Assembly (NCBI GenBank): GCA_003993805.1
Contig: RSEF01000001.1
Location: 68,943,175-69,007,174, forward strand
Direction: 5' to 3'
Source: Himantopus leucocephalus
Taxonomy: Eukaryota; Chordata; Aves; Charadriiformes; Recurvirostridae
DNA length: 64,000 bases
Shown here: positions 37,877 through 48,303 of the stretch, one piece after another
Position numbering within the stretch: position 1 is the first letter of the stretch
Layout of the letters: every line of letters begins with the position of its first letter
Notes under the pieces: model-generated
Told to the model about the DNA's origin: nothing
The model's input: the letters and a program-made list of their open reading frames with translations, nothing else
Databases searched by the model: none
Program-made: the position numbers and the translations under genes

Positions 37877-37936
37877 ATTAAACTGTTTTAAGTCACTGCA
37901 AAGTTTGTGTGTCTGTGTGTCTTCTCGCTCATTAAA
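37877..37936 (+). terminator. HIPK2: HIPK2 distal polyadenylation site
   Basis: ATTAAA at 37877-37882 is followed, after about 15-20 bases ending in CTGCAAAG, by a GT-rich element (GTTTGTGTGTCTGTGTGT, about 37903-37920). This is the textbook layout of a signal, a cleavage point at about 37900 and a downstream element. A second ATTAAA at 37931-37936 and an AATAAA at 38013-38018 could serve as backups. The distance from the stop fits the known very long HIPK2 UTR. Confidence 0.75.
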
Positions 37937-40359
37937 GTTTGGTGTGAACGTGTAGATAGTTTTCAGTTAGTATTATTTAATCTCCTCAGTCTATTGGAAA
38001 AACAGCAGTAATAATAAATAGTTTTCCCTTTGAGGTGACAGGTTTAGATTTGTGAGATGTACTTTTTTTTTCCCAGGGCAGTGGGGCATCTGTGTTCAGG
38101 TGTTCAGATCTGGGCTTCAGTGAAGCACAAGGCTGCTCGGAGCTGCCGTGTTCAGCTCCATCGAGAGCCGCCTGCTCCGTCCCGCTGTGCCGATTGAAGT
38201 GTGGGGATCGGCTGCAAATACCAGTCTGGTTTTTCTTTTCATTATGCCTGAGCCCTCATTTCATTTGCTCCCTTTCCTTTCTTTGCCAAGTCCCAGCTGA
38301 CCCTTGAAAGGTTTATATAGACATTAAAATGCCAAAGCCACCACCTGTTGCCAATAGCAGTACCTGCCGTCTGGGCTGTGCCTGATTTTCACCATGAGGT
38401 TCTCTCAGGAGCAAGCTGGTGGTGTGACTGCAAAGGATCCCCTATTATACCACGGTGTCACCTTAGAGGAGCCAAATGGCTCCCCAACATCTCCTCTTCA
38501 CTGAGGGAGAGTAAGACCTGCCTGGTTTTGTTGCTGACCTTTCCCAGCGTAGTGACTCATGTGCAAGGTACCGGGTTTCCTGGGCTGCGGGATCCACCTC
38601 GTTAGTTCAGCCTCTCCGACCCTGGGGGTGGCCAGAGGGACGTTCAATGGGTTGTACCGGGCTGCCTACAGTGCAGGGCCACACTTTGCGTTAGGTGTCT
38701 GACGAATGGCTTCTGCAAACGTGTGCTAGCTGCCTGATGGCATTGCACAGCACCGCCAGGTGATGGGCTCACACCGAGACACAAACCCTCAGGTAGAGCA
38801 GGAAGCTTGTTTGACCAGCGAGTGCCGGCAGTGAGGCAAAGGCCCCTTTTCCGCGGGGTTGGTTTTCCAGCCTTCTGTCTCAGGAACCCCTGGAACAAGC
38901 AGCAAGCATTGGGGAAACCGGTGCTATGAATTTCTAGGTAGATACTGAAACTTTTGGGAGCAAGAGGTCATGGGACCTTTCTCCTAGCTGCCTTAAACTG
39001 GCTGAGACCCCAACTCAGCAAAAGCAATTAAAGCTGCAATGCCTGTGCCTGTTCAGCAAACCAATTAAGCCTGTGTTTAATTTAAAATCGTGTGTCCTAT
39101 TAAACTTCAAGCTTTTTAAACGTACGCTAACATGTAATTGCAGGGTTGGGTGCTCTACTGGAAATGGGGAGTTTACTGCATCATGGTATAAGGAAGAGAC
39201 GTTAGTGAACGATCTAATCTCAGAAACAGCTGTATATCCAGAAGAGCTAGATTAACTAGCACAGAATTTCTCCGTGTTTGTATCATGTTACAGTGTCTTC
39301 TTTTTTTGTTTCTTTGTTTTGTAAAACTTATCTATAAAACTGTAAAAAATGTTTGCCATTCTGTAGTCCAAGACCAAAGCAGATTAAAAATGCATTGTAG
39401 TTGGCGAATGTACCTTCTGACCATTTTGTCCCAGGAGGGGAAAATAGTTTCTCAGTTTAAGCGGGGCTGCTTCTAATGGAATCTGCGGTGCCTCGTGAGA
39501 GGAAACGGTGAGGCTTTTCATCCACCAGATGAAAAGATGAGAATGGTCTTAGAGAATGTGACACCATCAGTGGCCCAAGCCTGGCCTCCAGACTGCCCAA
39601 CACCAAGGAATGGTCTGCAAGTGCAGCCAATTCCCAGGTTTCTCCTCAGATTGGTCATTTATCTGCATATCCACTTGTAAATAAATACTCCTGAGTACCG
39701 TTCAATCATCTAACTCGCTAGGCATTGTACCAAAACCCAAGGGAGCTCTTACTGACCAGCAGGAAGCCAGGACTGTCCGTGTGTCTTCTACTGGCACGGC
39801 TGGTGCAAGGAATTCATCTCACATTGCTGTGAGCTCACCCAAAAGGTACCAAGTGCAACTCGCACGAGGCTTACACTGCCCAGCAGGGCTTGGAGAGCCC
39901 AGTCCATGGCGTAGCTGAGGTCAGCTGCATCTCCCCCTGTGGCACAAGCCTGCTGGAGCTGCAGTAACGTTGGCACCTGGAGACCATGAGCCTGAGCAGC
40001 TGGTATGAATTACCACCACAAAGCATGGGCTAGTCCAGCTGTTTCGGGGCCAGAAGGAATCTCTGCTGCACCTCTGAAAGCCTTTGCCTTGGCAAAACCA
40101 TTTTTTTAAGGTAGGTATAACTCTCACTTAAAATTGGGAGTGTTGCGGGGGGACACCGATGTGGCATACACAGAGCAGTGCAGCTTTTCATGGCACGTGC
40201 TGCTTGTGCTTTCCAACGCAGTGGCCATGTTTTAATTCTTTGGTGTCCAAAGTTTGTCACCTAAATTTGTATTTCTCCATATGGGGAGAACTTGTCTGGC
40301 TTCCAACGCTGCTCTGCCCTCCCAGCTGCTATTCAGTTCAAATGAAACTGGAAAGGAGG
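37937..40359. other. Intergenic sequence, nothing recognised
   Basis: Downstream of the HIPK2 polyadenylation site I see AT-rich sequence with small open frames only, no CR1 copy, and no splice-bounded candidate exon that I could defend. Confidence 0.6.
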
Positions 40360-40522
40360 AGGGCACCACAGGGTGGGAAAGGGTCTGCTATTAGTGGGAA
40401 AGGTGGATAAAGGGGATGAAGTGTTCTGAGACCGGACACGAGAGGAAACAAAAGAGAGCTGAGTGGAAAACAGTCAGTGGGTCAAAGAGGAGGAGAGCAA
40501 ATTAGTGGTGTAGATGTGCAAG
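40360..40522. repeat. Duplicated 163-bp sequence, copy 1
   Basis: From GGGCACCACAGGGTGGG to TGGTGTAGATGTGCA this stretch recurs at 42448-42610 in the same orientation with a constant offset of 2,088 bases, no indels and about six mismatches. Similarity stops abruptly on both sides. It contains no recognisable transposon terminus. I do not recognise the family. Confidence 0.9.
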
Positions 40523-42447
40523 GGACGGGGAGAGGAACGGACCTGCTCCATGAAATGCAGACCATTGCCCTTTAGTCACCTGTGCACACGTGTCAGGTCT
40601 CCACAGCAAACCTGTGCTGGAGCTGTGGACCTGCATCTTGTAAATTCTTGTGTCTTCTCTTTCTTACTATGCCAGCCAGGCCGGGGCAAACACGTCTGCC
40701 TCAGCGTTTCCTGCAACGCGCTTTCCCTTTGTGTTTTCTCCTGTGAGGTGGCTGTGCAAATAACGAGCAATAAAGGCTGTTATTTAAGGGCCCCCGCACT
40801 GCGCTGCGTGTCAAAGTCTCTGCTGTTTGGGGCTTTTGCTCAAAGGGAAGCAGCCACATGAGGAGCTCAATGCACGGACCCTGAGCCACGCTAAAACCTT
40901 TAAAATTTGTCAAGGCAGCAGGCTGGGACAGGAGCAGGCTTCTCCAGGCAATGCTGCCACCACCGTGCCAGCCCTGGGGACCACAGGGACTCGTCACCTC
41001 TGTGTTAACCCCGTAACCAGGCCCAATGAAAAGGCACACCAGGTAGCTTAAGTACACTTAACTCCAGGCTGCTTTTGGGCAGAGGGCCTTTCTGGACACA
41101 TCCAGACATGTGGTGTTGGGGTGCAGGAGGCCACAAGTCCAGCAGGCATCTGGAACGCTTCCCGTTTGCACTTGGAGAGCATGCTGCCTCTGGTGTGTGA
41201 ACTCGTTAAAAATGAAAAAGTCACTTTATCCCCCTTTTTTTATTTCAAGCTCGTAAAAAAATAAATTAAAACTAGTAGTACTGTCACAGGAAAAAAAAAA
41301 GGGGGCGGGGGGGGAGGAGTGTGATTAAAAAGAAGGACTTACTGTAGTTCACAATGCTGTGCCTGGCCCCTGAGACAGAAATTCCCATCCCCTCCAGACA
41401 CTCAGGGACAGTCTGAAAACCACAGAGGATTTCATGCACAAACAAATGAAGAGTGAGGCTGCTGCTGAATTGCTCCCCCACAGTCGGGAGTTTGGGTCAT
41501 AGCTCCATCACGACGCCGCTGGAGAAAAACTCACTTCAGATCTCTGAGGGTGTTTCTTCCACATTCAAATACCCTTGATCTGCCCTTCTCCTTCAGGCAA
41601 CAACAGGCCTCCTCAGGAGTTTACGGAATAGGAGTGACAGGAATAATAAAGGCAGGTCTGGAAGGAGACCGCAGGAAGCTTCGATGAAGGTTCAACCAGA
41701 CTTCACCTGCACGGGCCAGATATTTGTCTACCCTACACTTAAAAACGTAATGTGACGTGGAGTTCCCCAGATGATAAAGCTCTGCTCTCTCTGTGACAGT
41801 GGGTTAGCACTCCTTTGCTAGTCGCATCTCTTTATCCCTGCCTCCCCCAGGCTCAGAATACCCCCTCCTCTTTTTTTTTTCAGTGACCCTTGTCCCGCAT
41901 GATCCCGTTTCCTCACCTCTCCCCTCGCCTCCTTTATTTTCTCTCAATATTGTTTTGACCCCAGCACGTGGGTGCATAATTTCACAGGGCGGATGAAAGC
42001 GGAGGGGTGTGGGGTGGGCTGGTGCAGCCCGCGAGAGGCAGCGGTGTGTAGTGCAGGGTGATGGGAAATGCAAATCCCATTAGGTTGGTTTTTTTTTTAA
42101 GGCTTTAAAATAATATCAGGAATGACTGTGTTGGCATGGTGGCAAGGCCTCCAGACCCTGATGGTGATGGCTCACCACTCAGCCTTGTGATAAGCACCTC
42201 TCTCTTAGCTTGTTTGTTTTAACCCTTCACACGTGCGTGCCCCACTGGTGTTAAAACGCTGGCAGGGAAGAACCAAAGCGGTTGGAAATCCTTTCCCCAC
42301 ATCCATGCAATCCCCATGGCTGAATCGCTTGCCCCAGTCTGTCTTTCACTCCACCCCTTTACACTGCCTGATAAAATATGGAAATTGGGGTGCACAATGC
42401 GGACAGATAAAACAAAGGAGGTAAAAAAGACCTTGTGAAGCAGGGGG
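40523..42447. other. Intergenic spacer between the duplicated copies
   Basis: No gene is recognised. A probable old CR1-like trace lies at about 41725-41800. Homopolymer A and G runs occur at 41290-41315. Confidence 0.6.
41725..41800 (-). mobile_element. Probable ancient CR1/L3-type LINE remnant
   Basis: The + strand segment with CTACACTTAAAAACGTAATG, then GGAGTTCCCCAGA, resembles the antisense of the old CR1/L3 3' region (TTAAAAACCTCCAGTGATGG, then GAGATTCCACAACC). It is highly diverged and short. This is pattern similarity only. Confidence 0.3.
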
Positions 42448-42610
42448 AGGGCACCACAGGGTGGGAGAGGGTCTGGTATTAGTGGGAAAGGTGGATAAAG
42501 GGGATGAAGTGTTCTGAGACCGGACATGAGAGGAAACGAAAGAGAGCTGAGTGGAAAACAGGCAGTGGATCAAAGAGGAGGAGAGCAAATTAGTGGTGTA
42601 GATGTGCAGG
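42448..42610. repeat. Duplicated 163-bp sequence, copy 2
   Basis: Second copy of the sequence at 40360-40522, same orientation, about 96% identical and ungapped. The flanks differ completely from copy 1. Confidence 0.9.
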
Positions 42611-42796
42611 AGAAAAGAAGGGATTTTCAGAAGCAATGAGTTTCCATCGCTGCAATGAAAATACAGTAGACTGGGGGGGGTTCAGCCCCTTGAAAAAAAT
42701 CAGGTCCTCTCTCAATCGGATTTTTCCATCCAGCCGCTGGCGCAGTGGTCTCCAAAGTGGGGCGTGCACAAGGCAGCCCATCGGGGTGCAGGAAGA

Positions 42797-42847
42797 ATAT
42801 AAATATATATATATATATTTTTNATATATTTTTTTTTTTTTTTTTTC
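42797..42847. repeat. AT-dinucleotide and T-run low-complexity tract with one N
   Basis: (AT)n followed by T-runs, with an ambiguous base at 42823. The tract length is probably wrong in the assembly. Confidence 0.85.
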
Positions 42848-42894
42848 TGCCAGTGGAACCATGACCCCCATCTCCCCCGGGGCACTGCACCGAA

Positions 42895-43065
42895 TAACTC
42901 GGACTTGCGGTCCCCGGGTCCGGCCGAGGCGCCGGGCCCCGCCGGCCGGCAGAGGGCACCCGGCGCCCGCAGCCTCCGCTGGGCTGGGCTGGACTGGGCT
43001 GGACTGGGCTGGGCTCCCCCGAGGGGGTGTACGGGACGCCCCGACAGTACCAAGAAGCGAAGAGA
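42895..43065. promoter_or_regulatory. Isolated CpG-rich block with GGGCTGGACT minisatellite
   Basis: About 170 bases of very high G+C with many CpG pairs (GGTCCGGCCGAGGCGCCGGG, then CCGCCGGCCGGC) stand out in AT-rich intergenic DNA. At about 42977-43015 a roughly 10-bp GGGCTGGACT unit repeats three to four times. It could be a small CpG island acting as promoter for a transcript such as the + strand candidate exons 3 kb downstream, or simply a GC-rich repeat. It is shorter than usual CpG islands. No TATA box or clear first-exon donor is seen. Confidence 0.4.
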
Positions 43066-43288
43066 TTTAAAAATCCTGGCTCGTTCCTGCTGTTTAACTG
43101 CAATTAGGTGGCACTGAAAAGTCCGCCGTGGCCAGTGTGATGTACGAGGCGCTGTACATCCGTATGAAATTACGGCAGGTTGGGTGCCAGGTGACGATTT
43201 TAAGTGCTGAGCATGGTAGAAATGTTCAAATATATTGGTGAGAAAGAAGGCTGGGTTGAGATTAAGACAGCTTAATAAGCAAACCTGC

Positions 43289-43645
43289 AAGTGACCTTAT
43301 CACTCTCTACAACTACCTGAAAGGAGGTTGTAGAGAGATGGGGACTGACCTCTTCTCCCTAGTGACAAGCGATAGGACGAGAGGTAATGGGTTAAAGTTA
43401 AGCCAGGCGAGGTTTAGGTTGGATATTGGGAAAAATTTTTTCACTGAAAGGATTATCCAACATTGGAATAGGCTGCCCAGGGAGGGGGTGGATTCGTCAT
43501 CCCTGGAGGTGTTTAAAAAAAGGATAGACATAGTACTTGGGGATATGGTTTAGAAGTGGTTTGTCAGGTTAGGTTAATGGTTGGACTTGATATCTTAAAA
43601 GTCCCTTCCAACCTTAATAATTCTATGATTTTATGATTCTATGAT
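43289..43645 (+). mobile_element. CR1 LINE 3' end, sense
   Basis: Sense CR1 sequence starts near GTGACCTTATCACTCTCTAC, passes through the C-terminal end of the CR1 reverse transcriptase (frame 43338-43553: [19 protein letters not shown], then [17 protein letters not shown] and stop) and ends in the diagnostic TTCTATGATTTTATGATTCT repeat at about 43620-43645. It is a 5'-truncated copy of about 355 bp with an open RT C-terminus, so it is fairly young. Confidence 0.95.
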
Positions 43646-45376
43646 GCAAGGGTGATCTCTCACCACCTCCCACCAGCAGACCGATGCTCAGCCAGTCCCT
43701 GAGCAACAGCAGCTTTGGAATCATATATGACGTTATATGGTATGGAATATCCTTTTGGTCAGTTTGGGTCAGCTGTCCCACCCCAGCTTCTTGCCCACCC
43801 CCAGCCTACTCGCTGGGGGGGCACAGTGAGAAACAGGGAAAGCCTTGACCCTGTGCAAGCGCTGCTCAGCAATAGCTAAAACACTGGCGCGTTATCAGCA
43901 CTGTTTTGGATACAAATCCAAAACACAGCGCTATATGGGCTGCTGTGAAGAAAATTAACTCCATCCCAGCCAGACCTGGCAAAGCTGGGAAACCTTGTGA
44001 GAGACACTGTAATTCAGGCGCTTTGAAACAGAGGTAGCAGAAGAATTCAGAGAATGTAGAGACAATTACAAAAAAGTACTCAAAGATTTCAGTCAAAAAA
44101 AAAAAAAGTGGTTGGTACTAGAGGTAAAGCAAAAGTAAGCAGAATATTCATTCAGCACTCAAGTAAGGATATCACCGGTGCTTTTCTCTATAAGGAGTCA
44201 AAGATCCTCAAACACATACCTTTGATCACGGGGCTTGCCTTTGATCACGGGGAACAGCGCTGTGCCTGAGAGCAGGATTTTATAATACCTCAGTTGGATA
44301 TCAAATGTTAACAGCTCCAACACATCCAGTGCTGGAACCACTGATTGTGAGATTCCCAGCAAATTGATGGAACTACTTGAACACAAAATCTGGATGGCGA
44401 AAGGTCATGGGGGCCCATTTATCCATCTCAGTTGCCCTTCCTTTGAACAAAAATGGGAGTCCTCTGGCTTCTTAAATCCATTGCTCTCCAGAGGCTCCTT
44501 GCTACAGTAATGAAGATGAAGAATAGCGCTTCTCAGGAAGGTGAAGGGCTGTTAGGATTGGGGTTTTTTTTACACACACGCATTCCCCCCCCGCCAAGAT
44601 ATTTCACCTCAGCTGCAAAGGCAGCAGCCTGATTTCAGCCCCATGAGAAGAAAACTGAGCAGAGAAGGGTGTCTGTTTTGTCTTTCCTCATTACCACTTT
44701 CAGAGTTTTCAAAGGAGACAGGGCTTTCACCAAGAAATACTCCAAGGGTTTGAGCTATGTGCAGATGCTCAAGAAGCCAATGATCTGCTTTGCAGAAAAA
44801 GAATAACTGATAAGCAATCTCTGAGAAGTAAAGTTGCAGTTTACAACAGAAACGATGCTTGGGTTCCTTTCATAATGTTTTATTACTTCTTATGTTTAAT
44901 GAAAACCTTGAGAAATTTTTCCTGAACCAGGTTTGTCATTTATGACCTTACTTCACTACAAGTGGAGGTTACAGAGGAAGGATCTGGTTTTATACGAGAT
45001 TTTTTATAGGGTATGTGCCTCCTTGCCCTATAACAACGGGCAGACAGGGTCACAGGGCAATGCACACATTTACTATAAAGCTCAGCTTTCTGTAGTTGCC
45101 TTCTCCCTCACTTTGCTTCTTCCTTCTTTTCTTTATTTTCTCCCATCATCCCGATTTTCCTCTTTGCCATAAGCAGAGTTATCAATGGTCCTGACTGGTC
45201 TGTGCTGAGCTCTCAGTTACTGAGCCATCTCACCTGCTTGCCCAGGGCACTATATTTACTCTCTGAACTGTGAAGCAGTTGTTCTTTTGTTTATTAGGGC
45301 CTCTGTCTCCATTTATTAATGGGCTCCTCAGCAAAGAGCACTTGAAGTACATTGCTGAATACAATACCAATCATCT
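43646..45376. other. Intergenic sequence, nothing firmly recognised
   Basis: A poly-A run at 44093-44107 and a short direct repeat TTGATCACGGGGC, then TTTGATCACGGGG, near 44222-44252. No gene is supported. Confidence 0.55.
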
Positions 45377-45592
45377 TTAGATTGGATATTAGGAAAAATT
45401 TCTTCACCGAAAGGGTTGTCAAGCATTGGAACAGGCTTCCCAGGGAAGTGGTGGAGTTGCCATCCCTGGAGGTATTTAAAAGATGCGTAGATGGGGTGCT
45501 GAGGGACATGGTTTAGTGGTGGACTTGGCAGCGTTAGGTTAATGGTTGGACTTGACAATCTTAAAGGTCTTTTACAACTTAAATGATTCTAT
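45377..45592 (+). mobile_element. CR1 LINE 3' end, sense
   Basis: CR1 sequence from ATTGGATATTAGGAAAAATT, through AGCATTGGAACAGGCTTCCC and GTTAATGGTTGGACTTGACA, to a single terminal ATTCTATC. It is about 215 bp and more diverged than the copy at 43289. Same orientation. Confidence 0.93.
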
Positions 45593-45949
45593 CTGAAAAC
45601 GATTCTGTTGCATCAACCCTCTGTACAGGCCAACGTGTGTTTTTCCTGTGCTGTCCATGGCCTGGCACATGCTCTTTATACAGGTTTATAGGACAGGTTA
45701 CCCCGGCAGGACAGCCGTATGATCTTTAATCTGTTTCCTGGTGAATAAACACTGATTTCTTTAAGGCCTTGTGTGAAAAATCTATTTTAATTCTCTGGGG
45801 AATCCTGCAATCAAAGAATACAGCATGGTGGGCAGGAGCCCCACCAGTGGCTGTGAAACTGCACACTGCATGAAAGGGGCCTGGCGAGTGCAGAGAAGCC
45901 CCGTAACACCTCTGGAGAAGCAAACGCAACTGCTACCACTCTCCTGCAG

Positions 45950-46103
45950 AGGAGACCCTCTGATCACGCTGAGCATCCCAAAAAGGAAGAGAATGAGTGT
46001 GACGCATCTTTTATACCTCCAGGGAAATGCAATCATAAACTCTGATCTGATGCTAATTGATGTTAATGAAAAGACTCCAGCAGGCTTTAAAGTAGACCCG
46101 CAG
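45950..46103 (+). CDS. Candidate exon, MABP/MVB12-like pattern (unproven gene)
   Basis: An acceptor (ACTCTCCTGCAG, AG at 45948-45949) and a donor (CCGCAG|GTAAAG, GT at 46104-46105) bound an open frame of 51 codons; an alternative acceptor at 46022 gives 27 codons. The product includes SIPKRKRMSVTHLLYLQGN followed by AIINSDLMLIDVNEKTPAGF. The arrangement V-T-x2-L-x-(F/Y), G-N, D-x2-L-I-D-V, then P-x-G-F resembles the junction of two repeats in the MABP domain of MVB12-type ESCRT-I subunits. The resemblance is from memory and partial. No upstream exon with the first MABP repeat was found. The next candidate exon at 46409 is phase-compatible. It could be a real lineage-specific gene, a decayed copy, or chance. 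Confidence 0.28.
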
Positions 46104-46408
46104 GTAAAGAGAAATGATATCATCTGAACCTTGCTGCTGCTAACAACTGAAAGGATGATATTACGGTATCATTAATAGTGGCAGTACTGTTAAACCTTTT
46201 GGACAAAGGCTGGGAGAACTGTAAGCAGGGGCAGGAGGACTCTCCAGCTCTGCCGTACTCACTCGTCCCTCATTTCTCAGGCAGTCTGGTCTCTCTTGTG
46301 ACCAGGGGCTGTCTCTCTGGGACAGACTAACACATGGTGGAGGTACTGAGCTGGTACCCTGGGCATGCAGATCCTCACAGCACTCTCTCTTGCCCTCCAC
46401 CCTCCCAG

Positions 46409-46603
46409 AACCCAGAGTTTCATACATGCGGTAGCTCCACAGTGCTCTTCGAGGAAGGGGAAGAAGCCTCAAGCCCTTCCCCAAAGCCTCTCCAGGAGCA
46501 AAAGAGGATGTGCTATTCTGTGAAGGAGGTCAGGGCAGAGACAGTCAGAGAAAAGTGGGGTCAGGACACAACAAAGGCAGTACAGAGCAGAGCAAAAGAC
46601 TAG
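46409..46603 (+). CDS. Candidate terminal exon following 45950-46103
   Basis: A strong polypyrimidine acceptor (CTCTCTCTTGCCCTCCACCC, then TCCCAG, AG at 46407-46408) opens a frame in phase 0, which matches the phase-0 end of the candidate exon at 45950-46103. It runs 64 codons (NPEFHTCGSSTVLFEEGEEA, then PLQEQKRMCYSVKEVRAE) to a TAG at 46601-46603. An AATAAA follows at 46673-46678. The product is acidic then basic and matches nothing I know. The intron between the two would be 305 bp. It could be the 3' end of an unannotated gene, but no homologue is recognised. Confidence 0.25.
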   Translation, partial: NPEFHTCGSSTVLFEEGEEASSPSPKPLQEQKRMCYSVKEVRAETVREKWGQDTTKAVQSRAKD

Positions 46604-46672
46604 TATTAATTTTGCCCCAAAGAATGAGCCCAGTAATTGCAGGCGGGCTAGCCTTAGCTCAGTTCCAGGGAA

Positions 46673-46678
46673 AATAAA
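46673..46678 (+). terminator. Possible polyadenylation signal for the candidate + strand gene
   Basis: AATAAA lies 70 bases after the TAG that ends the candidate exon 46409-46603. No clear GT-rich element follows. Confidence 0.25.
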
Positions 46679-47816
46679 AGAAAGCTTGTATGGGATTCAT
46701 TTGAGAAAGAATTTAGGGAAAGAATATGATTAATGCCACTTACATAGTTTTATGGTAACTACAAGCAAACTTGTCAAACAAACCTGATTTTTGTGCTTTG
46801 ATGAGACTATATATTTGGTTGACAAAGGTAATTGCATAGTGATAATACATGTGAAACCGTGTTGGGTATATGAGTCAGTACTGAGCTGCATTTTGCATCT
46901 AAAAATGAACACCGTGCAATATCAATACAGCTTGTGTGAACAGCACTGAGAGGAGGCCAACTGACAGACCTCAAAGAGCCACTGAGGAGTCCAGGAGAGG
47001 CTCCTGGAGATGAGAGCAATGCTGGAAGCTGCTTAATCCATGAATGTAACAATTTAATCTATGATCTAAATGAATATGAAATCACTATTGACAACAGCAG
47101 GGGCTGGCAATGACTAGCAGGACAGAAGACAGTGATGAAGACAGTCATGCAGGGTGATCCGGCACGCTCTGATAACAAAGGGCTACTTAGTCTTGGAAAG
47201 GTAGAAGCTGTGAATAGTAGAGGATTGGGATTTTTAGCTTAGAGGATGGCATTGACAGGTCTGAAACACCTAAGATCTTTGCTAAGATTTGTCAAAATGA
47301 GCTGGTTTTGATTCTGAGGGCATAAAGGGTCTGTCTTAGATCCAGAAGCAAGCATTAGAGGCTCTCCAGGACACAAGACCTCCACGACCAGAGCCCTTCC
47401 TGACTCTCTCTCAGGCTTCCTGAGCAGTGGACAGCCTTTTCCTCCCCAGCATGTCTCCAGCCAGGGTTGTGGGAAGGACACCGCTGCCTGCACCCCACTG
47501 CCAGCCAGGCTAAAGTGTGAACGGGAATTGAGTAGTTTAAAGCCCATGCAGACAGCAAAAGAGATAACTTTCGGGTTCTGCCTCGTGATGCCATTTGCTC
47601 AATTAGTGTGCTCGGGTCAGCCATAAGGGAAGCTTGTGCCATTCCTGCGATGAGTGGGATCACTCTCTTTCTGCAAACTGATACCCTCTTCCCTGCCATC
47701 AGCCTGGCAGGGGCAGGCAGCAGCAGGGGAGCGGTTGCCTGGGAACTATGCAGCACAGCCCAGTGGGAGAAACAATAGGGTCAAGTGACAGTACCCTTCT
47801 CAGGTTTACCTGTTTG

Positions 47817-47943
47817 TTGGGGTTTTTTTTGGTGTTGGGCTTTTGGTTTTGTTTTGTTTTGGGGTTTGGGGTTTTTTTGTTTGTTTGTTGGTTTGGGGTT
47901 TTTTTGGTTTGTGTTTTGTTTTTTGGTGGTTTTTTTTTTTGTT
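47817..47943 (+). repeat. G/T-only low-complexity tract
   Basis: About 125 bases consist almost only of T-runs and GG/GGG/GGGG groups on the + strand. Three or four G-runs of three or more make a G-quadruplex possible. It lies just before the 3' end of an antisense CR1 copy. Confidence 0.9.
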
Positions 47944-47971
47944 ATGGAGTTGTTCTTGCTTTTCTTATCTG

Positions 47972-48232
47972 GGAATCACAGAATCACAGAATGGTCAGGG
48001 TTGGAAGGGACCTCTGGAGATCATCTAGTCCAGCCCCCCTGCCAGAGCAGGGTCACCTAGAGCAGGTTGCACAGGACGGCGTCCAGGTGGGTTTTGAATG
48101 TCTCCAGAGTCGGAGACTCCACAACCTCTCTGGACAGCCTGTTCCAGTATTCTGCAGCCCTCAAAGTAAAGAAGTTCCTCCTCATGTTAAGATGGAACTT
48201 CCTATGTTCAGGTTTGTGCCCGTTACCTCTTG
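47972..48232 (-). mobile_element. CR1 LINE 3' fragment, antisense
   Basis: The + strand starts AATCACAGAATCACAGAATG, continues GGTTGGAAGGGACCTCTGGA and ATCATCTAGTCCAGCCCCCC, then goes to GTTCCTCCTCATGTTAAGAT. This is the reverse complement of the 3' end of a CR1 subfamily with the TCTGGAGATCATC variant, different from the copy in the HIPK2 intron. About 260 bp. Confidence 0.93.
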
Positions 48233-48303
48233 ACTACTGAGTTCTCACACCTGTGTTCTGCTGCTGAGGGCAGGAGGCACAGGCTTGTGAGGCAGCCAGT
48301 ACA

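Larger units (their letters stand above)
27013..37901 (+). other. HIPK2: HIPK2 3' UTR (about 10.9 kb)
   Basis: No supported coding sequence follows the stop until a strong polyadenylation signal at 37877. Mammalian HIPK2 mRNAs are known for an 11-kb-class 3' UTR, and the distance here (10.9 kb) agrees. The UTR contains an A-rich tract with an ambiguous base (27194), (GA)n, a C-rich run (27861-27889), a GT/GC dinucleotide repeat (28033-28083), an AU-rich segment (about 29735-29885), a Pumilio-type TGTAAATA (33777-33784), a long (TTTC)n microsatellite (33812-33985) and two small assembly gaps. The last 600 bases are AT-rich and low in repeats. The exact end is inferred. Confidence 0.8.

Noticed and set aside
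42743..42790. CAGTGGTCTCCAAAGTGGGG resembles a hAT transposon terminus
   Set aside because: No matching inverted end or 8-bp target duplication could be found nearby.
45001..45090. Open stretch RVCASLPYNNGQ as an upstream MABP exon
   Set aside because: No acceptable donor follows and the similarity to the domain is too vague.
47748..48233. 161-codon + strand open frame
   Set aside because: It consists of the G/T low-complexity tract plus antisense CR1.
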